Shown in pieces: positions 11,314 to 20,860 of a stretch of 64,000 bases of DNA. Under the pieces are notes generated by a model. It saw only the letters and a list, made by a program, of their open reading frames with translations, did no database searches and was not told where the DNA came from. Location of the stretch: assembly GCA_022592445.1 (NCBI GenBank), contig JABYQR010000218.1:1-64000 (forward strand). The letters are read 5' to 3'. Position numbers and translations under genes: made by a program. The stretch's first letter is position 1. Every line of letters starts with the position of its first letter. The DNA comes from Cytidiella melzeri. Lineage: Eukaryota > Basidiomycota > Agaricomycetes > Polyporales > Irpicaceae.

Positions 11314-11684
11314 TAATGGCTTTTCAGCTCCGGCTCACGGACTAGTAGTTACCGGACTCTCTTTTGTTTTCCGTATATGGTCGCTCTATTGTTCTTTCTT
11401 CATGCGGACACATCTGTATCACAGATTTTCCTTTTTGGGTCGTCTGAGGGCTCTGTCTTATATACCTTCACCCTCGCTCCTGACACTCCATCGTGCTCTT
11501 TCTCTTTCGGACCTGGAGTGAGTATTCTTTGTTGTCCCTCACATATGCAATATGCTCACAGCCTGTACCTGTAGTTAACTCAGTTTGCTCGTGTGTCTTA
11601 GGTACAGTCATTATGCTATCGTGCTCTTTCTCTTTCGCACCTGGATTAACTCGCTTTACTCGTGTGTCTTAGGTTCTTACAACG
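11314..11684 (+). repeat. Copia 3' LTR
   Basis: Second LTR of the element, close to identical with 9661-10021. It differs by scattered substitutions and by a different sequence after the final tcttagg phrase, so the true end may be near 11676-11684. The downstream gcaaat matches the base run before the 5' LTR. Confidence 0.85.
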
Positions 11685-11839
11685 GCAAATGCTTATGGTT
11701 CAGCCACAACATATGACAAATGAGTGGCAGCTATGTACCATATCTCCCTAATTTGAGTAGTATATAGTGTCGGCTATTGAGAATACATGGTACCACATTT
11801 GCATGGCTGCTAACTTTTTTCCTGTTTATACATTCAGCA

Positions 11840-12490
11840 AAAAATGAGGCCAAACCAACAATGCTCTTGTATTTATAGGAGTAGTAGACACACAGGAGCT
11901 ACACAATTGGTTGTCATTGTTGTGGGTGCAACCCACATGGAAGCAATTGGGAATGACCTCATGTGGGCAGACCTACCCCCATGTATAGCAGTGTCATTTG
12001 GGTATGTGCTCAGATGTTATGCCACGCCTTCTACATACCAGCCCATATATATAGCAGAGGGTGTTTAGGATACATAACACGAGATTTGCATGTGTACCAA
12101 TTACTCTGCTATGATGTATTCAGTGTGAAATGCATCTGAACCAAGGTTCATGTTGCATTCATGGGAACACAATATACACAGGAGCTACACAATTGGTTCT
12201 CATTGTTGTGTGTGCAACCCACATGGAAGCAATGGGGAATGACCTCATGTGGGCGGACCTACCCCCATGTATAGCAGCGTTATTTGGGTATGTGCTAAGA
12301 TGTCTTGCACCGCCTTTTACGTACCAGCCCATATATATAGCAGAGGGTGTTTAGAATACATCAAACGATATCTGCATGTGTACCAATTGCTCCCTATGAT
12401 ATATTTAGTGTGAAATGCATTTGAACCAAGGTTCATTTTGCATTCATGGGAGCGCAATATACGCGGGAGCTGCACAATTGGTTGTCATTG
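11840..12490. repeat. Tandem repeat with a 286-bp period, about 2.3 units
   Basis: Two full units start near 11840 and 12126, and a partial third starts near 12411. Each carries cacaggagctacacaattgg, ttgtcattgttgtg/tgtgcaacc, gacctcatgtgggc, gacctacccccatgtatagc and cagcccatatatatagcaga. Open frames within the two units are near copies of each other and are repeat shadows. Confidence 0.85.
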
Positions 12491-12552
12491 TGTTGATAAG
12501 ATCTATACCGTAGCTGAAAGAGGAGTTTGGAGTCTATCGGATGGTGAATAGT

Positions 12553-13855
12553 CTACCTTGTTTGAACATGATACAGCTGTATGTAAGAGTCAAATGTTTT
12601 GCATCTTTCGTAGAACTTGTGCCACATCTCAGTTTGCTTGTATGCATAGCACTCATGTCCTGGTCTCTGTGCAGTTTCAGCTGCTTTGGCCCGCTCCTTC
12701 CAAAGATTCTCTTGATGCTTGAACCAATTCTTTGTCATAAGCATATCTGTAGCACATTGCTGTACCTCTTCACTCCAACGATCTCGACGCTGTTTGGCAC
12801 GCAGCCACATGAATCTATGAACTTGACAAAGAAAAATCAGACAAAGTGTCAGAAGGTAGCTTTGTTACTTACATTCTTGCAGCCGTTTACTGCTATTTCC
12901 CTTTCTTCCATCTTTGATCAGCCAAAACCAAGGCATCATGTCTCTGTGTTGACCTGTTCGATTCTCCTCTGTGATGTCTTTGTTTACAGTGAGGTGTTTG
13001 TCCTTCAATTCCTCATACAGACTTAATTTGTCTGAGGCTAGTTGTACCAGTGCTGTCCGAGCTTGTCATGGATGGCCTGACTAGCCCTTAATTTTCGCAA
13101 TTTACCTCTTGTTTTTATCTGTAAAACTCCAGGCTACAACCTAGTTTCAATTCTCTCTGCATAAACTCCTTTGCACGTCTATTAAGCGCCCGTATCACGT
13201 GGCTTAGACGCTCCACACGGTCACATTACTTGCTACTACGTCACACTGGCATGTGACTTAGCTTAAGTAAGACCACATGGCTACAACCACATGGCTCAGC
13301 CCATAGCTAGGGTTTGACGTCATAGATACCGTTCACATGGGCTCCTTATTGTTCTTTCCCTATTGTTCTCTTTATGGAAGGATGTTCTCACAGGTGTGGG
13401 AATGGAATACAATAGTTGGTCTCCTTTTAGATAGATTCTCTCACGAGTAGAGTTCTTGGCAAGGTCTAGACAATAGCTATTGTTCTCCTTTAGGTAGTTC
13501 TTTTGTTCTTCGTTCACACGGCTTCTTGCAAAGCCTGCCCTCAACATGGTCTGTGCGCAGGTCCCTGAAGTCTATATATACTGCTACATGTACGCTCCTA
13601 GCCCCCCATCTCGACCTCTTGGTCTTTACTGGGCTAGGTAAGCAACCCACTCTTGTACTACATAGCTGGTAGTCACAATACTAACTTGGTCTTTACTGGG
13701 CTAGCAACTTGCATAAAGTTTGATAGCTGGTGAGAGCATTGTGCTTCAAGCCTGCCACCACCTCTTTGTCGTCTTCCACATCGTGTCCCTTTTAGTTGCG
13801 TCGAGCTTCGTCTCCGTGACAGAGCTATGCGGTAAGACAGAACTGCCTTGTTGAT
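12553..13855 (-). pseudogene. KDZ-type transposase relic, C-terminal part, split by a solo LTR
   Basis: Removing the LTR (13064-13821) and one copy of its 5-bp duplication gives one continuous minus-strand frame. It begins INKAVLSYRIARTALVQLAS and continues to a MPWFWLIKDG segment. A 51-bp intron (12822-12872, GTAAGT...AAG) follows, then the last exon with WLRAKQRRDRWSEEVQQC, NWFKHQENLWKERA and YAYKQTEMWHKF, ending at 12553. The YR.AR.AL segment, the WFW box, WLRA..RRDRW.EEV and the closing Y..KQ..M pattern are typical of the C-terminal region of KDZ/CxC-domain transposases of basidiomycetes, as I recall the family. The catalytic part is missing upstream, where gypsy sequence begins. The relic is dead. 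Confidence 0.72.
13064..13821 (+). repeat. Solo gypsy LTR inserted in the KDZ relic
   Basis: A complete 758-bp LTR, starting TGTCATGGATGGCCTGACTA and ending CTCCGTGACA, is flanked on both sides by GAGCT (13059-13063 and 13822-13826). The perfect duplication and the restored KDZ frame across the junction show that this was an element insertion reduced to one LTR by LTR-LTR recombination. It is not the 5' LTR of the neighbouring gypsy element. A TATA box (tctatatata) lies near 13570. Confidence 0.95.
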
Positions 13856-13875
13856 CTGAACAAGGAAGTGTCATC

Positions 13876-14778
13876 TTGGCTTTTATCTGGGTGTTGCAAA
13901 TTGATCCCATACCTTGTCCTGCATTAGGTCGAGATCGTTGTGTAAACCCTGGGTCCCCACTCCCACCGTTTTTAAAAGTTTATTCCTGTTTGACGAGTAC
14001 CGTTGAGCTACGCTTACGTCGTCCGTTTTCACCCCCTACGCGTTGTTTAGTGCCTAAAGACACGCGTCCCCGTTTCACAAAGAACCTCCCCACAACTGAG
14101 CCTCAGCTCAAGAGGTGTCTTCCTCCATCCTTCCTCGACGCTCTCGCTGACAAGCGTAAGAGTGGTCAACCTCATCGCTGGTCTGACAAAGACCTAGTCA
14201 ACGTCGCCAAGTACGTATCCAAAAAGCCGCCTGTCAAAGGCATCACCATCACTGTCTCCTCTTACGAGGAAAATCAACAACTTCGCGCTTCTGCCCGAGC
14301 CTACGGAGAACGCGTAGCAGAAGAACGTGCTCGCACACTAGCCGAGCAACAAACCCACAAGCCAACTCTTGCTGAGAGGCTTGCCAAACTTCCCCCGCCC
14401 ACTCCTGCTCCCGCTGCACCCAAACCGGTGCTGATCGACTATAAAAAGTTATCACCGGTTGACCTCATCGGCATCTTTAGGCCGAAGCTTACCGCAGTCC
14501 GCACCCGCCTACAAGCTCTCACAGAGCTTCAGGAACTCCTCAACTGTGCAGACCCCGATCACCGTCGTGCATTACTCCATCTCGTCAACAAAGTTAATCG
14601 CTTCCTCAACCGACTTGACGAGGTTGCACCTGTCACAGCAGATCGCGAGTGGCAACTCCTGGACTGGGGTTGCAAAGCAATAGGGAAGGTTTCGTTTAAA
14701 CAGCTTCGTAAGAACTACAGCAAAGTTCTTGCCCAGCTCAACGTAGTTAATAACGATAGCTACTTTGAGTGGATTTAG
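13876..14778 (+). other. Open frame upstream of gag, about 300 codons, no ATG
   Basis: The frame is open over about 300 codons but I see no methionine codon in it, so it can only be translated if joined to upstream sequence that is lost here, or from a non-AUG start. The product would be basic, with an Arg/Glu-rich helical segment (about AYGERVAEERARTLAEQ), a Pro-Ala linker (LPPPTPAPAAPKP) and a helical C-terminal half rich in Leu and Arg (LLNCADPDHRRALLHLVNKV). Codon use is regular. It has no zinc knuckle and no motif I recognise. It may be an extra element ORF, a 5' extension of gag, or a captured fragment. It ends about 100 bp before the gag ATG. Confidence 0.55.
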
Positions 14779-14881
14779 ATAGATCTATAGTTTGCCCATC
14801 ACGTCGTCCAGTCTTCCTTGTGAAAATTGCATACATTTCTTCGATTCAAGAACAGTCACCGACGATCACTTCTAAGAAGAC

Positions 14882-16132
14882 ATGGACCCCAACCAGCCCG
14901 CCGCCCCTGCTGCCCCTGCTGCCCCAGTTACCAACCTGAGCCAGCAAGACGTCTTAAATATGTTAGGCGTCCTGACACAAAAGATGGTAGACCTTACCAA
15001 TCAGGTGGCTGCACTTGCAGCTGCACAGGCACCGGCGGTTGCCGCTGCTACCCACGTTTCTCGGGAAAGCAGCATCGTTGAGAAACCAGTCTCCTTCAAG
15101 GGGAAAACCTCGTCGGAAGCCCGGCTCTTCCGCCACGCGTTCATAGTATGGGCGCAAAATCAAGGAAAAGTGTTCTTCCAGCAAGACGCGCAAGGCCAGG
15201 TCCGAGTGGACAACAATGGCGCGAGGATCTTCGATCCTCACAAACTCATCACCAGCGCCTTGTCGTTTATGCAGGACGACGCTGCCGACTGGGCTCGCCC
15301 TCACATCGAGGAGTTGGCCAATAGCAAACCAGCATTTGGAAATGACTGGGACACGTTTATCGAGGCCTTCAAGGCAAAGTTTGAGCCTATTGACGCGGTC
15401 ATGGAGGCCAAGACTAAGGTTACCAGCATGAAGCAGGGTAACAAGACATTCGCCGCCCACATCTCGGAGTTCGAGACCTGGGCCCCTCGCACTGGCTGGA
15501 GCCAGCAGGACCTCTTCGATCGTCTCAAGTCGAGCTTGAGCACCGAGTACTTGCAACGCGTCTCGTACTTCCAGACCCGCGCCGCCACCTATGACGCACT
15601 CAAAGACCAATGCAAAGCGGTCGATGCTCAACTTGCCTACCTCCGCAACAGCACCGGCAAGGTCATGGTGGACAGTTCGTCGGGGCACGGCAAATCCCAT
15701 CAGCAGGCGTTCCGCGATCCCAACGCTATGGAGATCGATGCCTCCCGCTTCTCTGCCTCGTTTGACTCGCTCTTCGCGGGTCTGGGCAAGCAGGAGATCT
15801 TCCAGAAATGGAAGAAGGAGATGAGCAAGCGCTGCTCGGTTTGTGGGTCGGAGAACCACAAGAAGCGGGACTCAAAGCACCCTGATGACCCGGTTTGCAA
15901 TCACTGCGGTGGTACCGGTCACTGGGGGGCGGTTTGCCTGAAACGGCTTCAAGGCGTCCCTAAGGGACAAAAAGTCGCTGCAACCTCGTCGACCTCGTCG
16001 ACCGCTACCACTGCAGCCAAGCAGGACGCGTCCAACGACAAGGATGCTAAGATTGCTGCGCTCAAGGATATGCTGGACATCCAGAAGAAGCAAATGGATG
16101 AAATGGCTGCCAAAATCAATGCGGTTTTTTGA
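14882..16132 (+). CDS. Gypsy Gag polyprotein
   Basis: A 416-residue intact frame. The N-terminus is Pro/Ala-rich, followed by a coiled segment (NMLGVLTQKMVDLTNQVAAL). The retrotransposon Gag core follows at about residues 60-220 (VSFKGKTSSEARLFRHAF, then WDTFIEAFKAKFEPIDA and the F..H...FE segment), and then a cysteine-rich knuckle region of the form C-S-V-C...H....C-N-H-C-G-G-T-G-H-W...C near residues 320-353. The tail is Ser/Thr/Ala-rich with a final coiled segment. This is the structural particle protein that packages element RNA. The stop codon overlaps the pol frame, and a run of six T (16125-16130) lies at the stop. Confidence 0.92.
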   Translation: MDPNQPAAPAAPAAPVTNLSQQDVLNMLGVLTQKMVDLTNQVAALAAAQAPAVAAATHVSRESSIVEKPVSFKGKTSSEARLFRHAFIVWAQNQGKVFFQQDAQGQVRVDNNGARIFDPHKLITSALSFMQDDAADWARPHIEELANSKPAFGNDWDTFIEAFKAKFEPIDAVMEAKTKVTSMKQGNKTFAAHISEFETWAPRTGWSQQDLFDRLKSSLSTEYLQRVSYFQTRAATYDALKDQCKAVDAQLAYLRNSTGKVMVDSSSGHGKSHQQAFRDPNAMEIDASRFSASFDSLFAGLGKQEIFQKWKKEMSKRCSVCGSENHKKRDSKHPDDPVCNHCGGTGHWGAVCLKRLQGVPKGQKVAATSSTSSTATTAAKQDASNDKDAKIAALKDMLDIQKKQMDEMAAKINAVF

Positions 16133-19100
16133 AGCGGACTCGTGACACAGCCGCAGCTGCGAGTCCCCCAGATACCCTGTCCCTGCCTCCTTCGTCGTCC
16201 TCGTCCTCTGCCTCGTCATCCTCGTGTACAACGTCTACTCCATGCCCATCGTCTACTATCTCCTCGTGTACTATATTGTCGCTAGATCGGTTATCGTCTC
16301 ATTTCCGTGTACATGTACTAGTTAAAGGTCTGAATAGAAGCATTCGCGTTCCTGCTATGATCGATTCAGGAGCCACGGCTTTATTCATTAGTCACCAGTT
16401 CGTCAAGAAGCATAAGATTATTCAGCACCCGCTCGAAAGGGTCATCTCATTGCATAACATTGACGGAACTAAGAATAAAGCTGGCGGATTAACGCACTTC
16501 GTTCGCCTCACACTCACAGTAGGAGATCACACGGAAAAAGCAGAGTTTCTTGTCACGGACTTAGGTCCAGAAGACGTCATTCTTGGGCTACCATGGCTCA
16601 AGCGCGTAAACCCTACCGTTAACTGGGAAAAAGGAGAAATGACAATTCCGAGCGGCTCGGAAGAATCTCCTAATGAACCTTTCCAGAAGGTTGACGGTAA
16701 CCGCAAAGAACGTAGACAGTGGGTTAAAGCCGGTATCATCCAAGACACCACTGACGAAGTCTGGTGTATGGCCGGCTTCACCTACTCCACTAAGCTTGCG
16801 GCCGAAGCAAACGAAGCTAAAGCTCAACGCTCCTTCGAAGACATCGTTCCATCAGAGTATCACAGACACGCTAAAGTCTTCTCTGAGGAAGAGTCTAACC
16901 GGCTACCCCAGCATCAGCCCTGGGACCATTCGATTGATCTCAAACCAGACGCTCCTGAGACTATGAAATCGAAAGTTTATCCTATGCCCCTGAACGAACA
17001 AGCCGAGCTTGACAAGTTCATTCAGGAGAACCTAGCGAAAGGTTACATCACGCCTTCTAAGTCTCCAATGGCTTCTCCAGTCTTTTTCATCAAAAAGAAG
17101 GACAACAAACTCCGACTTATTCAGGACTACCGCAAACTCAACGACATCACTGTAAAGAATCGTTACCCACTACCGCTTGCTACCGACATTATCAACAAGC
17201 TCAAGGGTGCAAAGATCTTCACCAAGTTCGATGTTCGTTGGGGATATCACAATGTCCGCATCAAAGAAGGAGATGAATACAAAGCAGCTTTCGTTACCAA
17301 CCGAGGACTCTTCGAACCTAAAGTCATGTTCTTCGGTCTCACGAACTCACCCGCTACCTTCCAAGCTCTGATGGACAACATCTTCGCCGACCTCGTCGCC
17401 GAAGGCAAGGTGGCTGTCTATCTAGATGACATCTTGATCTGGAGCAACAACCTGACAGAGCATCGCAAGGTTGTACATGAAGTCCTCGACGACTTCAACA
17501 GCACGATCTCTACCTCCGGCCGGAAAAGTGCGAGTTTGAGAAATCTGAGATCGAGTACCTCGGGTTGATCATTCGCGCCGGCGAAGTAGCTATGGACCCT
17601 GTCAAAGTCCAAGCAGTTTCTACGTGGCCCACACCCAAGAACCTCAAAGAAGTCAGAGGATTCATCGGGTTTGCCAACTTCTATCGCCGCTTCATTCAAG
17701 ACTTCTCAAAGCACGCACGGCCTCTACACGACCTTACTAAGAAGGACGTACCGTTCGTCTGGGGTCCAGCACAAGAGACTGCCTTCACGCTGCTAAAGAA
17801 GGCCTTTACCACTAAGCCTATCTTGGCAGTCTGGGACCCTGAACTCCCTACACGTCTAGAAGTCGATGCCTCGGGCTATGCGACCGGTGGAATCATCTCC
17901 CAGAAATCGAAGGAAGATGGATTCTACCACCCTATCGCCTACCGGTCCGCCTCTATGACTGAAGCAGAGCGTAACTACGAAATCTTTGATCGGGAGATGT
18001 TAGCCATCACCGAGGCTCTCAAAGATTGGCGCCACTACCTTGAGGGGCTCAAGGAACCGTTTGAGATCTGGACAGATCACGCAAACCTGCAGTACTGGAA
18101 GACTGCGCAACACCTCACTCGACGTCAAGCACGTTGGTCATTACTCTTGGCTGACTTCGACTTCGTGTTGGTACACAAGCCCGGTAGTACCATGATACAC
18201 GCTGATCCTCTCTCTCGTCTTCACTCTCACGCTGTCACGGACGAAGAAGACAACAAGGATCAGGTGGTACTGAAACCGGAACACTTCCGGATCCTCGCTA
18301 CCAGTGCACTTGCCACTGCTTCTCCACTCGAATCAAAGATCCGAGAATGCACGGAGCAAGAAGCAGAAGTCGCACAAGCTCTCGCTACCCTTCGCAAGAA
18401 GGGTCCTCGCAAACTTGTCAGCGGTTTACTCGAATGGGAAGAGAGTGACGGCTCATCTATTACAAGGGAAAACTCTACATCCCTAACAACAAAGAGCTCC
18501 GTCACGAAATCGTCAAATCTTGCCATGACACACCGCGGCTGGTCATCCGGGCAAACACGGCACCATAGAGCTAGTCTCACGACACTATTGGTGGCCAAAG
18601 ATGAATGCCTTCGTCGAGACTTACGTACTAGGTTGTGATCGCTGCCAACGCTACAAGTCAGCTCCACACCCTAAAGCAGTACTACAGCCTCAGGAAACTC
18701 CGGCGGGACCTTGGGAACACGTCGGAGTAGATCTCATCACTCAGCTGCCACCCTCTAAGGGATTTGATTCGATCGCGGTCTACGTCGACCATTACTCCGA
18801 TCAAACACACATCATCCCTACTACTACTAAGGTTAACGCTGAGGGGATTGCCGATCTACATTACAAAGAAGTATTCCGACTTCACGGCATTCCCAAGAAG
18901 GTGTTCTCTGACCGAGGACCCCAGTTTGCAGCACGCTTCATGCGTGCGCTCTATCACCGCCTAGGCATAGAGACTGGTTTTACGACCGCCTATCATCCGC
19001 AAGGAAATGGCAAAGTCGAACGCAAAAACCAGGATATCGAACAGTATCTGCGTCTATTCTGTCAGCAACGACAAGACGACTGGGTCGATCATCTGCCGGC

Positions 19101-20695
19101 GGCTGAGTTTGCACTCAACTCGCGAGTACATGCGGGTAACTCACAAACACCGTTTGAAGTCATCTACGGATATCACCCCGACTTCACTATACCAGTTGGC
19201 AAGCGAAGCAATATCCCTTCACTCGATGAGCGCCTTGATAATATGGCTCGAGTACGAAAGGAGACCGAAGCAGCTCTTCGTCTAAGCAAAGAAAAGATGA
19301 AGCAACTTTATGAGTCTGAGAAACGTTCTCCACGCGTCTTCCAAGTAGGGGACATGGTCTGGCTAAACGCTAAGAACGTCCAGATTTATCAGGCTACCCC
19401 TAAACTTGGTCCTCGACAGCTCGGCCCGTACAAGGTCATCGAACGCATTGGCGATCTCAATTACAAACTCAATCTACCCAGCTATCTCCGAATCCACCCC
19501 GTCTTCCACATCAACCGTCTAAGTCCCTGGCACGACAACGGCAAAGATGTACCTCCACCTCCTGATCCTATCGTCATAGAAGGAGAAGAACAGTACGTCG
19601 TCGAAAAAGTGCTAGACAGCAGTGTCATGGATGGCCCTGACTAGCCCTTAATTTTCGCAATTTACCTCTTGTTTTTATCTGTAAAACTCCGGGCTACAAC
19701 CTAGTTTTAATTCTCTCTGCATAAACTCCTTTGCACGTCTATTAAGCGCCCGTATCACGTGGCTTAGACGCTCCACACGGTCACATTACTTGCTACTACG
19801 TCACACTGGCATGTGACTTAGCTTAAGTAAGACCACATGGCTACAAGCACATGGCTCAGCCCATAGCTAGGGTTTGACGTCATAGATACCGTCCACATGG
19901 GCTCCTTATTGTTCTTTCCCTATTGTTCTCTTTATGGAAGGATGTTCTCACAGGTGTGGGAATGGAATACAATAGTTGGTCTCCTTTTAGATAGATTCTC
20001 TCACGGGTAGAGTTCTTGGCAAGGTCTAGACAATAGCTATTGTTCTCCTTTAGGTAGTTCTTTTGTTCTTCGTTCCCATGGCTTCTTGCAAAGCCTGCCC
20101 TCAACATGGTCTGTGCGCAGGTCCCTGAAGTCTATATAAGCTGCTACATGTACGCTCCTAGCCCCCATCTCGACCTCTTGGTCTTTACTGGGCTAGGTAA
20201 GCAAATCCCCTCTGTACTACATAGCTGGTAGTACCCAATACTAACTTGGTCTTTACTGGGCTAGATATCTGTATAAGGTTTATAGCTGGTGAGAGCATTG
20301 TGCTATACGCCTGCCACCACCTCGTCGTCGTCTTCCACTCCGTGTCCCTAGTTGTTACGTCGAGCTCCGTCTCCGTGACAAGCAGGCTACACGGACGTTG
20401 GAAGAAATTGCAATTCCTTGTCAAATGGGAAGGGTATTCAGACGGACACAATAGCTGGGAACCAGTAGAAAACCTCGAGAATAGTCAAGAAGCAATTGAC
20501 GACTTCTACAAAGCAAACCCCGGAGCGCCCCGGGTCATCAAAGCTTCACTCTTTGCGGATCTCCGCTCGCACTTTCGGGAATTCAATACCCAGACCGACC
20601 CCGCTTTCCTTCGCACGATCTATCCATCTACTTACGATCTTAGCTGGGATGAAGGCAAACACATCGGTCTGGATATCTCAAGAACATCACACTGA
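16129..20695 (+). pseudogene. Gypsy Pol polyprotein, broken by three frameshifts and a solo LTR
   Basis: Pol lies in the -1 frame relative to gag. It starts with a Ser-rich stretch and an aspartic protease site (MIDSGATALFIS). The reverse transcriptase follows with YRKLND, FDVRWGYH, FGLTNSPATFQ and VYLDDILIWS, then RNase H with VDASGYATGG, FDREMLAI and TDHANLQYW. The integrase has its C..C pair (GCDRCQRY) and the D, D, E core residues in GVDLITQLP, FSDRGPQF and GKVERKNQDIEQ. It ends with a chromodomain (FLVKWEGYSDGHNSWEP) and a C-terminal tail. Compared with copy 1, one base is missing near 17487, one near 18447 and one near 18530, the last two around the HHCC zinc domain. The solo LTR at 19623-20380 separates integrase from chromodomain. 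The product cannot be made in full. Confidence 0.93.
19623..20380 (+). repeat. Nested solo LTR in the gypsy chromodomain region
   Basis: A 758-bp LTR bounded by TGTCATGG and CGTGACA, with AGCAG repeated on each side (19618-19622 and 20381-20385). Removing it and one AGCAG restores the reading frame from integrase into chromodomain. The corresponding point in copy 1 (about 2313-2318) has a single agcag and no insertion. It belongs to a different LTR subtype from 13064-13821 and 20861-21617, with tatataagctgc at the TATA region and cgagctccg near the end. Confidence 0.96.
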
Positions 20696-20847
20696 CGGGT
20701 AACGTCGAGTCAACGACACCAGAAGGGGAGAAACTTCCTAGCATCCTTCTGACTAGACAATCGGGGCAATTCTGCTGAATCCCTGTAGACGGGTAGAAGA
20801 CCTCTATCACCACAGCACAGTGATGCTTCGCGAGGACGCTCGATTTT

Positions 20848-20860
20848 AGGAGGGGGGTAA
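20848..20860 (+). promoter_or_regulatory. Polypurine tract of gypsy copy 2
   Basis: The purine run AGGAGGGGGGTAA immediately precedes the 3' LTR, the position where plus-strand priming occurs in LTR elements. The equivalent in copy 1 (about 2774-2787) has decayed to aggagaggtttaa. Confidence 0.75.

Larger units (their letters stand above)
9661..11684 (+). mobile_element. Internally deleted Ty1/copia LTR retrotransposon
   Basis: A 2-kb element with two similar LTRs (about 9661-10021 and 11314-11684), a copia-type gag and the extreme 3' end of pol. A purine-rich tract (GCTGAGGGGGAG) precedes the 3' LTR. The hexamer gcaaat lies just before the 5' LTR (9655-9660) and just after the 3' LTR (11685-11690), consistent with a 5-6 bp target duplication. 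Zinc knuckle, protease, integrase and reverse transcriptase are missing: gag stops at 10970 and RNase H sequence starts at once. The element could only move using proteins supplied by a complete relative. The exact LTR ends are uncertain by a few bases. Confidence 0.88.

Noticed and set aside
11017..11316. Independent gene of 99 residues
   Set aside because: It is the RNase H end of copia pol, continuous with sequence upstream of its first ATG.
11844..12354. Two similar 74-residue open frames
   Set aside because: They are the same frame in two units of a 286-bp tandem repeat and have no gene structure.
13064..13821. This LTR as the 5' LTR of gypsy copy 2
   Set aside because: It has its own GAGCT duplication on both sides, and the KDZ frame continues on its far side.
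14963..15859. Long minus-strand open frame opposite gag
   Set aside because: It is antisense to the intact gag with its zinc knuckle. It has no motif and follows from the GC-rich codon pattern of gag.
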